A DNA stretch of 16,818 nucleotides from positions 1-16,818 of the forward strand of contig CAYJRR010000099.1 of the NCBI GenBank assembly GCA_964372275.1. Direction: 5' to 3'. Below the pieces are notes generated by a model that saw nothing but the letters and a program-made list of their open reading frames with translations, searched no databases and had not been told where the DNA came from. The position numbers and the translations under genes were made by a program. This stretch comes from CAYJRR01 sp964372275 [NCBI: uncultured bacterium]. Lineage in GTDB: Bacteria > CAYJRR01. This document shows, piece by piece, positions 1 through 6,825 of this stretch. Within the stretch, counting starts at the first letter, position 1. Every line of letters starts with the position of its first letter.

Positions 1-813
1 GAGAGCGAGCTGTTCGGCCACGAAAAGGGCTCGTTCACCGGCGCCAACGAACAGCGCAAGGGGGCTTTCGAGCTCGCGAACGGGGGCTCGATCTTCCTCG
101 ACGAGCTGGGCGAGCTGCCGATCGACCTGCAGCCGAAGCTGCTCCGCGCGCTCGAGAACCGCGAGATCCGCCGCATCGGCAGCGCCCACCCGATCAACCT
201 CGACGTGCGGGTGATCGCCGCGACCAACCGGGTGCTGATGGAGATGGTCTCGCAGAACACGTTTCGCGAGGACCTCTTCTTCCGCCTCGCCGTCGCGAAG
301 GTGCGGATCCCGCCGCTGCGGGAGCGCAAGGAGGACATCCCGATCCTGGTCGAGACGTTCCTCGCCAGCATGGCGATGGAGGCGGCCGAGGACCTGGAAG
401 GGACGCCTCGGGCCTTCGAGGTGACCGAGCGCGCGATCCAGGCGCTGATGGCCTACCACTGGCCGGGGAACGTCCGCGAGCTGCGGAACGTGGTCGAACG
501 CGCCATCTTCCTCTCGGACGACGGGCAGGTCGACCTCACCGACATCATGCTCGACCCGCGGGCGGCGGGGGGCGGAGGCGCGGCGCCGTCGCAGTACGAC
601 CTGGAGGCGCCGTTCAAGGACGCCAAGAACAAGATCGTGGAGTCGTTCGAGCGCGCCTACTTGCGCAACCTGCTGACCCGCAACAAGGGGAACATCTCGC
701 GCTCGGCGCGGGAGGCGGAGATCGAGCGGAAGTACCTCAAGGACCTGATGAAGAAGCACGGGCTCCGAACCCCGTCGTCCGCCGACGCGGAAAGCGAAGC
801 CGATCCGGAATAG
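1..813 (+). CDS. Sigma-54-dependent transcriptional activator (NtrC-type), 3' part
   Basis: The reading frame is open from base 1 to a TAG at 811-813, giving 270 residues; the N-terminus, including any receiver or FHA sensory domain and the Walker A loop, lies outside the window. What remains is the rear of an AAA+ sigma-54 interaction domain. The sigma-54-contacting loop reads GSFTGA (fragment residues 10-15) instead of the usual GAFTGA. Walker B is IFLDE (31-35), sensor I is ATNR (74-77), and the arginine-finger region is FREDLFFRL (88-96). WPGNVREL follows in the lid. A Fis-type helix-turn-helix lies near residues 225-258 ([20 protein letters not shown]) for DNA binding. Such proteins hydrolyse ATP to open sigma-54 RNA polymerase promoters. 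The target genes are unknown. The downstream gene is convergent and only 7 nt away. Confidence 0.95.
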   Translation, partial: ESELFGHEKGSFTGANEQRKGAFELANGGSIFLDELGELPIDLQPKLLRALENREIRRIGSAHPINLDVRVIAATNRVLMEMVSQNTFREDLFFRLAVAKVRIPPLRERKEDIPILVETFLASMAMEAAEDLEGTPRAFEVTERAIQALMAYHWPGNVRELRNVVERAIFLSDDGQVDLTDIMLDPRAAGGGGAAPSQYDLEAPFKDAKNKIVESFERAYLRNLLTRNKGNISRSAREAEIERKYLKDLMKKHGLRTPSSADAESEADPE

Positions 814-820
814 TCGTCGC

Positions 821-3418
821 CTAGGCGCGCCAGACCAGCCCCCGTTCTCCGTCGACGGTGACCCGCTCCCCATCGCGGAAGACCGTCATCGCATCTTCGA
901 CGTTGGCCACGGCGGGAAGTCCGTATTCGCGCGCCACCACGGCGCCGTGGGAGAGCAGCCCGCCGAGCTCGGTGACGAGCCCCCCGGCGGCGCCGAAGTA
1001 GGCGGTCCACCCGGGCTCGGTCGCCTTCACCACCAGCACCTCCCCCTTGCGGAGGGCGGCGACGTCGGCAAGGGTGCGCGCGATGCGCACCGGACCGGTG
1101 TGCCGCCCGGGGCTGATGCCGACGCCGCGATGGACCCCGATCGCGCGGTCCCCCCCGCCGTCGCCGCCGGCGAGATCGTGGAGAAACGTCGGGGTCCAGG
1201 CGAGCCGGTTCCGCTCGCGCTCCCGCGCGCGCTCCGCGACGCGGCGGCGCGCCTCCGGGGCGGGGAGCGTGCCACGGACGATCGCGGCGAGCTCGTCGAT
1301 CGAGAGGTGGACGACGTCGCCGGCCTCGAGCAGCACCCCGGTCCGCTCCAGGCGACCGCCGGCGGCGAAGCAGGCCTCGCGGATCGCGAGCATCAGCCGG
1401 TCGAACACGAACCTCTGGTTCTCGCGCAAGTGCGAGAAGACGCGCGCCCGGCCGAGAAGCCAGCGCAGCAGCGGCCGCGCCGCCGGCGCGACCCGCCCGT
1501 CCAGCGCCCGCTCGGCCTGTTCGCGCGCGGCATCGGTCCGGCGTGCGGCGTGCCCGCCTTCGGCGCGGAGCAGCGCGCGCACCATCTCCAGCACGAGCTC
1601 CGGCTCGTCGCGCCAGCGCCGGCTGAACACCTCCCAGGTGGCGCGAGAGCGGTGGCCGTACCGCCCGAGCAGCGCGGCGAGCCCGGCGCGCAGGCGGTCC
1701 GCCGCCGGGCCGGTCGTGTCGGCGAGCCGCCGCAGGGCGGCCAACCCGTCCGGCGCCTCCCGCAGGCACGTCGCCAGCGACGCGTCGGCGGCGGCGATCT
1801 CCGCCAGCGCGCGGACCGCCGCATTCGTCTCCATGGTTCGGTTCTCGTGCTCCCCTCCCACGACGAGCGCCGCGCGGGCCCGCAGCGCCGCGGGCCCGCC
1901 GAACCGTTCGAGCGCGTTCCCGAGCGCCTGATAAAAGAGGTTGGCCCAGAGCAGGCTCCAGACGTGGACGCCGACGTAGCGGTCGAGCCAGCCGCGTAAC
2001 CGCTCGATCTCCTTCATCGCCGCGCGCGCGTCGGCCGGCGTGCGCCCGGAGGCGAGCGCCGCCTCGATCCCCGCCGCGAGCCGGTCCCAGTCGCGCGGGT
2101 TCGTGAACCACGCCCAGCGGTGGCCTCGCCAGCGTCCGCGGAGCAGCGCCTCCGCAAGGATCCGTAGGACGAGCCCCGGCGTGGGGAAGATCCAACGCCG
2201 GCGGCGCAGCTCCTCGGCCTCGTCCGACGGGAACAGCTCGAGCACGAACTCCGGCGTGGGGGTCCAGGGCGTCCGGAGGAGGAGATGACGAAAGATCGTG
2301 ACGTTGAAGTAGGGGATGCCGGCGTGGAGTCGCGCGGGCCCGGTGCCGCCGAGATACCTTCTCGAAGCCCACTCCCAGTGCGTGTAGCGGCGAAGGGCCG
2401 GTTCGACGATCGACCAGCCGAGCGTCGTCGCCGGCTCGGTCCAGCGCTCACCGGAAAAGCGCTGCGTCCAGAGGATCTCCGCTCGGCGGCGCGCGTTGCG
2501 CGCCACCGGGGTGATCGGCCGGAGCTGCACCAGGTGGAAGCCGTCGACACCGTCGACTCGGTCGGCGGCGCGCACCCATTCGACGTCGGCGGGGCGGCCG
2601 AGCGCGCGCTCGGCGCGGAGGGCGAGCCCCCCGAGCCGCTCGAGGCTGGCGGCATCGAGGGACGTCGCCGATCCTGCGGGCGGCGCGTCCGCCATACGCG
2701 GATTCGCGCCGTCTCCGTCGCCGCCGTCGTCGACCTCGAGCTCGAAGCGGTCGACGCGCGCCCCCCCGTCGGCGACCGCGCTGCCAGGACCCGGAAAGGC
2801 CTCGATCACGATCCGGCGCTCCCTGGATCGGTGCGCCGGACGCCCGCGCCACCCGGGAGCGAACGGATCGTCGGTGAAGATCACGCCGGCCGATTCGGCC
2901 GCGATCTGTCGCTGCACCACCACCGCTCCGCCGGCGGGGAACGGGACCCCCCCCGTCCGCGCGCGGTAGACGGCCGCCCGGTGGCCGTGAAGGCTTTTCC
3001 AACAGCGGCGGATCGCCGCCAGCACCTCGTCCGGCCCGCGCGCCCCCAACACGGTGGCGTGTTGTCCGGCGGCGCTGCGGGTGAGCCCGTCCTCGTCTTC
3101 GGCCGACGACCGCACCGCGACCGGACCGTCGCCGAGCGCGCGCAGACGCGCGCGCACCTCCTCGTCGAGTCCGGCCGGGAACGGCGCGGCGAGCAGGAGC
3201 GCTCCACGGCGCGCGGCCTCGGCGCGCGCCCATTCGTCGCTCCACACGGCCGGCAGCGGAGGTGTCTCGCCCAGCGCGTGCGTCATCGCCGCCGACCGGA
3301 CGACGAATCCCGGTGGCACGGGGAGCCCGGCCTCCACGAGGAGCGCCAGGCCGACCCCTTTCCCGCCCGCTTCGGTCCGGTTGCGGGCGAGCGGGTGGTC
3401 GATGTCGAAGGTCCACAT
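821..3418 (-). CDS. PEP synthase / rifampin phosphotransferase-like dikinase
   Basis: This 865-residue protein has the domain order of the PEP-synthase/PPDK superfamily. The N-terminal ATP-grasp part shows GGKGVGL with K20, VRSSAEDEDG (102-111) and the pair E280 and Q298/R300 (QLRPIT). A substrate-binding middle part spans about 305-750. The C-terminal swivelling domain carries GGLLSHGAVVARE with phosphorylatable His824. The enzyme should transfer the ATP beta-phosphate through that His to an acceptor. Both the total length and the His position lie very close to those of Listeria rifampin phosphotransferase (about 867 residues, His825), and there is no C-terminal TIM barrel as in true PEP synthase. 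The acceptor could be a rifamycin or something else; the sequence does not decide. There is no Shine-Dalgarno; a TAGAGT box sits 9 nt upstream of the ATG. Its stop faces the activator's stop within a CGCCTAGGCG palindrome (818-827). Confidence 0.85.
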   Translation of the reverse strand: MWTFDIDHPLARNRTEAGGKGVGLALLVEAGLPVPPGFVVRSAAMTHALGETPPLPAVWSDEWARAEAARRGALLLAAPFPAGLDEEVRARLRALGDGPVAVRSSAEDEDGLTRSAAGQHATVLGARGPDEVLAAIRRCWKSLHGHRAAVYRARTGGVPFPAGGAVVVQRQIAAESAGVIFTDDPFAPGWRGRPAHRSRERRIVIEAFPGPGSAVADGGARVDRFELEVDDGGDGDGANPRMADAPPAGSATSLDAASLERLGGLALRAERALGRPADVEWVRAADRVDGVDGFHLVQLRPITPVARNARRRAEILWTQRFSGERWTEPATTLGWSIVEPALRRYTHWEWASRRYLGGTGPARLHAGIPYFNVTIFRHLLLRTPWTPTPEFVLELFPSDEAEELRRRRWIFPTPGLVLRILAEALLRGRWRGHRWAWFTNPRDWDRLAAGIEAALASGRTPADARAAMKEIERLRGWLDRYVGVHVWSLLWANLFYQALGNALERFGGPAALRARAALVVGGEHENRTMETNAAVRALAEIAAADASLATCLREAPDGLAALRRLADTTGPAADRLRAGLAALLGRYGHRSRATWEVFSRRWRDEPELVLEMVRALLRAEGGHAARRTDAAREQAERALDGRVAPAARPLLRWLLGRARVFSHLRENQRFVFDRLMLAIREACFAAGGRLERTGVLLEAGDVVHLSIDELAAIVRGTLPAPEARRRVAERARERERNRLAWTPTFLHDLAGGDGGGDRAIGVHRGVGISPGRHTGPVRIARTLADVAALRKGEVLVVKATEPGWTAYFGAAGGLVTELGGLLSHGAVVAREYGLPAVANVEDAMTVFRDGERVTVDGERGLVWRA

Positions 3419-3427
3419 GCCGAGGGG

Positions 3428-3433
3428 ACTCTA
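3428..3433 (-). promoter_or_regulatory. Putative -10 box (TAGAGT) for a leaderless transcript of the dikinase gene
   Basis: On the minus strand the sequence reads GC-TAGAGT, then 9 nt, then the ATG at 3418. No purine-rich Shine-Dalgarno lies in between. It matches the G-N-TANNNT pattern found before five other genes here. Transcription would start at or within about 3 nt of the start codon. No convincing -35 is visible. Confidence 0.45.
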
Positions 3434-3489
3434 GCGAGGCGGCGCACCCGGAGAAAGCAGCGTCCTTCGTTCCGCCACGAGCACCCAGT

Positions 3490-3583
3490 AAATGGAAAAT
3501 AGAAGACCGGCCAACCGGCCATTCTCCCGATCCGCGGACCATTTTTCATTTGCCGGTTTCCCATTTTCCATTTTCCATTTTCC
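3490..3583. repeat. AT-rich ATTTTCC heptamer repeat with inverted flank
   Basis: Three perfect tandem ATTTTCC units occupy 3563-3583, with degenerate copies just before them (CCATTTTTCATTT at 3539-3551 and CCGGTTTCC at 3553-3561). The left edge (AAATGGAAAA, 3490-3499) is the exact reverse complement of 3571-3580, so the block is an imperfect inverted repeat. It encloses ACCGGCC twice (3506-3512 and 3514-3520). It sits between the divergent dikinase and gamma-glutamyltransferase genes and is strikingly AT-rich for this DNA. A role in promoter function, or simple replication slippage, is possible; neither is shown. Confidence 0.75.
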
Positions 3584-3616
3584 CTCCTCGCGTCCGCGGG
3601 GCCTCGGAGGACACGA

Positions 3617-5386
3617 ATGCTCCGCCGTACCGCACCCGCCTTCCCGCTCGTCGCATTTCCCGCCGCCGTCGCGTGCCTTCTCGCGGCCGGTTGCCGTCCG
3701 GGAGAGACCGACCCGACGACCGCACCGGCCGACTCGCCGGCGCTGCGCGCGGGCGCGCTGGCCGCCGACCAGCCGACGGCGCAGGAGATCGGGGAGGCGA
3801 TCCTCGCCGACGGCGGCTCCGCGGCCGACGCGGCCGTCGCCGCCGTTTTCGCGCTGGGGGTGGAAAACCCGTCGTCGTCGGGACTCGGCGGAGGCGGATT
3901 CGCCGTGGTGTGGGACGCCGCGTCGCGTCGCGCCTACGCACTCGACTTCCGCGAACGCGCCCCGGCGGGTGCGTCCGCCGGGCACTACCGCGGACCGGAC
4001 GGCGCCTTCGATCCGGAGCGCAGCCAGCGGGGCTGCTACGCGGCGGGGGTCCCGGGCGAGGTGGCCGGTCTGGGGGCGCTGCACGGCCGCTTCGGCCGTC
4101 TGGAATGGAGCCGGGTGGTCCGGCCGGCGCAGCTGTTGGCCTCGCACGGATGGTCGGTGTCGCCGTACCTGGCGAAGGCCCTTGAGGACGCCCTCGGGGG
4201 CCGACGCGACGAGCACGGGGCCGGAGAGGACGCGGCGCAGGCCGCGGACCGCGCGTGGGCCGGCCCCTACCTGCGTCCCGACGGGCGCCCCTCGCAGGAA
4301 GGGGAGGTGCTGCGGGATCCGGAACTCGCGTCGACGTTGGAGGCGATCGCGACGCACGGCCCGGAGGCGTTCTACCGGGGATCGATCGCCGCGGCGATCG
4401 ACGCCGCCTGCCGCGATTTCGACGGAGCGGTCCGCGCGGCCGACCTCGCCGACTACGCGCCGATCTGGCGGACGCCGATCGTCACACACTGGCGCAGCTT
4501 CCGGATCGTGGGGATGCCGCCCCCCTCCTCCGGAGGAACGGTGTTGGCCGAAGCGCTGGAGACGATCGAGCCTCTCCCGTTCAACCGCGAAGGCGCGGAC
4601 GCCGGCGGCTCCTACCACCTGTTGGCCGAATCGCTCAAGCACGGCTTCGCCGACCGGGCGCGCTACTTCGGCGATCCCGAGTTCGTCCGCGTGCCGACCG
4701 AGCGGCTCCTCTCCCCCGCCTATGCCGAGCTGCGGCGCCGGAGCATCGACGCGTCACGCACCCAGCCGTCGTGGGCCTACGGCCTCCCCGGCGTGAGGAT
4801 GAAGGACGACGCCGGAACCAGTCACGTCTCGGTCGTCGACGCGCGCGGCAATGCCGTGGCGATCACCTCCAGCGTCAACGGCCTGTTCGGCGCGCGGGTC
4901 CGCGCCCCGCGCGCAGGCGTTCTATTAAACAATACGTTGGACGACTTCTCCCTGGACGACGCTCCCAATCTCTACGGCCTCGTCGGGTCGAAGAAGAACC
5001 GCATCGCGCCGGGGAAGCGGCCGGTCTCGTCGATGGCACCAACGGTGGTACTGGAACGCGGCGCCGGCGGCGAGCGCGTACGGGTGGTGGCGGGCGGCGC
5101 GGGAGGGCCCCGCATCATCTCCGCCACGCTGCAGACGATCCTCGGCGTCCTCGCCGAACGCGCCACGGTCGAGGAGGCGGTCGACGCACCGCGCCTCCAC
5201 CATCAGTGGATGCCGGACACGCTGTACCTCGAGCCGTCGATCTCGCAACGGGTGGCGGACGCGCTCGCCGAACGGGGGCACCTGCTCACGCCGGCCCCGT
5301 TCCTCGCCGCGGTCAACGCCGTCGAGGTCCGCGACGGGCGGGCGGTCGGGGCCTCGGACCCGCGGAAGCGGCGCGCCGGCGACTAG
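3617..5386 (+). CDS. ggt: Gamma-glutamyltransferase, lipoprotein form
   Basis: This 589-residue Ntn-hydrolase cleaves the gamma-glutamyl bond of glutathione and related compounds. It should mature by self-cleavage before Thr401 (GTSHVSVVD), the counterpart of E. coli Thr391. Other family marks are SSSGLGGGGF, the substrate-binding Arg in DFRERAP, the oxyanion serines in RPVSSMAPT and the GGAGGPRII loop. The segment between LNNTLDDFS and RPVSSM is long enough to hold the E. coli-type lid loop. The first 26 residues form a lipoprotein signal ending LAAGC, so the enzyme is probably anchored in the envelope and works outside the cytoplasm. The ATG is supported by CGGAGG (3605-3610), 6 nt upstream. 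The gene ends directly against glutamate-cysteine ligase. An unusual run of AT-rich codons (CTA TTA AAC AAT) lies at 4922-4933. Confidence 0.93.
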   Translation: MLRRTAPAFPLVAFPAAVACLLAAGCRPGETDPTTAPADSPALRAGALAADQPTAQEIGEAILADGGSAADAAVAAVFALGVENPSSSGLGGGGFAVVWDAASRRAYALDFRERAPAGASAGHYRGPDGAFDPERSQRGCYAAGVPGEVAGLGALHGRFGRLEWSRVVRPAQLLASHGWSVSPYLAKALEDALGGRRDEHGAGEDAAQAADRAWAGPYLRPDGRPSQEGEVLRDPELASTLEAIATHGPEAFYRGSIAAAIDAACRDFDGAVRAADLADYAPIWRTPIVTHWRSFRIVGMPPPSSGGTVLAEALETIEPLPFNREGADAGGSYHLLAESLKHGFADRARYFGDPEFVRVPTERLLSPAYAELRRRSIDASRTQPSWAYGLPGVRMKDDAGTSHVSVVDARGNAVAITSSVNGLFGARVRAPRAGVLLNNTLDDFSLDDAPNLYGLVGSKKNRIAPGKRPVSSMAPTVVLERGAGGERVRVVAGGAGGPRIISATLQTILGVLAERATVEEAVDAPRLHHQWMPDTLYLEPSISQRVADALAERGHLLTPAPFLAAVNAVEVRDGRAVGASDPRKRRAGD

Positions 5387-6718
5387 CTAGAGCGCGAGCG
5401 CCGCGATCAGCTTGTCGGGATCGCGCCCGAGCTCGCCGTTCCAGCGCTCGAGGAGGAGGTCGGCGGGGCTACGGCCGTCCGCCAGGATCGGATCGAGCGG
5501 ATCGAGGAGGCGCTCTTCGCCACGGCCGCGGCGCCGGAGCGCCGCCCGCGCCGCCGACACGAGCGCCTGCGCGATCGACCGCACCTCCTCATCGCCCTCG
5601 CGCGCGCGCAGGCCGTCGCGCGCGACCGCGCCGCCCAAGCGTCGGAGCGCCTCCGCGGGCAGCCCTCCGAGCCGCTCGATCACCGTCCGCCGCGCCTCCG
5701 CGTCGTAGAGAAGACCGGTCCAGAGCGCGACCGGGGCGATCGCCATCGCCGGAGGCGGGAAGTCGGCGGCGCGGCACTCGAGGTACCGTCGAAGGCGGGC
5801 ATCGCGAAAGGTCTGGTTGATCACCCACTCCAGGTCGTCCGCCGCGGGCGTGATCCCGGCGTGATCGGCAAGCCGCTCGGTTCGGCCGTCGAACCACGCA
5901 CGCGCGGGAAGACCGTGCGCCGGTCGATACCGCCCGTCCCGGTAGGTGAAGATCAGGGGCGTGTCGAGGAGGTCTTCGACGTAGCGGTCGAAGCCGTAGC
6001 CGGGCTCCAGCGCCGCGGGCAAGAAACCGCATCGGTCGGGATCGGTGCGGCGCCAGATCTCGGCACGGACGCTGGCGAAGCCGTTGGGCGCCAGGCGGTC
6101 GAGCGGCGAGTGCGCGAACAGCGCGGTGACGATCGGCGACGCGAGGAAGGCGACGCGCAGCTTCTCCATCGCGTCCGGCTCGTCGACGTAGTCGAAGGTG
6201 CAGTGGACCGAGAGCGTCCGCCGCATCATGTCGATCGCCAGGTCCCCCGTGCGGGCGAGGTACTCGGTCATGATTGCGTAGCGACGCTTCGGCCCGAGGA
6301 CCACCTCGCGGCTTCCCGAGAACGGATTGGCGCCGATCCCCAACGCCTTGAGACCCATCCCCGGCAGGATCCCGTTCAGCTCGGCGACGAAGGCCCGGTA
6401 GTCGCGCTCGATCTCGACCGCGCTTTCACGCGGGGGCGTGGAAAGCTCGAGCTGGCTCCCCGGCTCGAGGGTGACGGCCCCACCGTCGTCCCGGGCGAGG
6501 GCGATGAGGTGCCCCTCCTCCTCGATCGGACGCCAGCCCCTGCCGGAATGGACCAGGCGCTTGAGCACCTCCTCCACGCCGCGCGGACCGGAGAAGGGCG
6601 TCTCGCGCCGGGCGAAGAGGTCGACCAGCAGGATCTCGAACTCCGCGCCGATCCGCTCCCGCGACGACCGGGGCCGGAACCAGGCGCGCAAGTCCGACGC
6701 GGAAACGGGCCGGGACAC
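5387..6718 (-). CDS. gshA: Glutamate-cysteine ligase, plant/alphaproteobacterial-type (GCS2)
   Basis: The 443-residue product should join glutamate to cysteine using ATP, the first step of glutathione (or ergothioneine) synthesis, in the cytoplasm. Family motifs in order are GAEFEILLVD (24-33), EPGSQLELSTPP (85-96), PKRRYAIMTEYLA (143-155), MMRRTLSVH (164-172), NGFASVRAEIW (212-222) and TDPDRCGFLP (225-234). The MMRRT and TDPDR-type segments are those of the plant-like clade and not of E. coli GshA. Translation starts with GTG; there is no Shine-Dalgarno, and a TATCGT box lies exactly 6 nt before it. The stop abuts the stop of the convergent gamma-glutamyltransferase with no base between. No glutathione synthetase gene is in the window, so whether the end product is glutathione or only gamma-glutamylcysteine cannot be told. 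Confidence 0.88.
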   Translation of the reverse strand: MSRPVSASDLRAWFRPRSSRERIGAEFEILLVDLFARRETPFSGPRGVEEVLKRLVHSGRGWRPIEEEGHLIALARDDGGAVTLEPGSQLELSTPPRESAVEIERDYRAFVAELNGILPGMGLKALGIGANPFSGSREVVLGPKRRYAIMTEYLARTGDLAIDMMRRTLSVHCTFDYVDEPDAMEKLRVAFLASPIVTALFAHSPLDRLAPNGFASVRAEIWRRTDPDRCGFLPAALEPGYGFDRYVEDLLDTPLIFTYRDGRYRPAHGLPARAWFDGRTERLADHAGITPAADDLEWVINQTFRDARLRRYLECRAADFPPPAMAIAPVALWTGLLYDAEARRTVIERLGGLPAEALRRLGGAVARDGLRAREGDEEVRSIAQALVSAARAALRRRGRGEERLLDPLDPILADGRSPADLLLERWNGELGRDPDKLIAALAL

Positions 6719-6724
6719 CGACCT

Positions 6725-6730
6725 ACGATA
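6725..6730 (-). promoter_or_regulatory. Putative -10 box (TATCGT) for a leaderless ligase transcript
   Basis: On the minus strand GT-TATCGT is followed by AGGTCG and then the GTG start at 6718. The 6-nt gap is what a -10 hexamer at -12 to -7 with transcription starting on the start codon would give. No ribosome-binding site is present. Confidence 0.5.
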
Positions 6731-6792
6731 ACCCGATCGCGTGGGATTCCCTCCGCGCGTCGATTCTTGAAACGGCGCGCCGACCGGAGGCG

Positions 6793-6798
6793 TAAAAT
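6793..6798 (+). promoter_or_regulatory. Putative -10 box (TAAAAT) upstream of the unknown lipoprotein gene
   Basis: TAAAAT lies 27 nt before the ATG at 6826. The only -35-like match, TTGAAA at 6767-6772, is 20 nt away, longer than usual. This gene has a clear GGGGGAGG (6814-6821), so unlike the leaderless genes it would have a short 5' leader. Confidence 0.35.
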
Positions 6799-6825
6799 TA
6801 GCGCCCGATCCACGGGGGAGGGTCC

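Noticed and set aside
947-3502. Long plus-strand open frames (947-1999, 2285-3502) opposite the dikinase gene
   Set aside because: They are antisense to a protein with clear family motifs, are Arg/Pro/Ala-rich, show no domain and arise from GC-rich third positions.
3539-3583. ATTTTCC array as a CRISPR or a minisatellite-like array
   Set aside because: Units are 7 nt with no spacers and only three perfect copies, and no cas genes are near.
3419-3616. Rifamycin-associated element upstream of the dikinase
   Set aside because: I looked for a GC-rich inverted repeat of the known type in the gap and found none; the only inverted repeat is the AT-rich one.
3431-4642. Minus-strand 403-codon open frame across the divergent gap and the gamma-glutamyltransferase
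   Set aside because: It reads through the ATTTTCC repeat (giving a KMENGK-like stretch) and lies antisense to a conserved enzyme; no motif or start signal supports it.
6767-6798. TTGAAA/TAAAAT as a strong sigma-70 promoter
   Set aside because: The 20-nt spacing is too long for a canonical promoter, so only the TAAAAT was listed, with low confidence.
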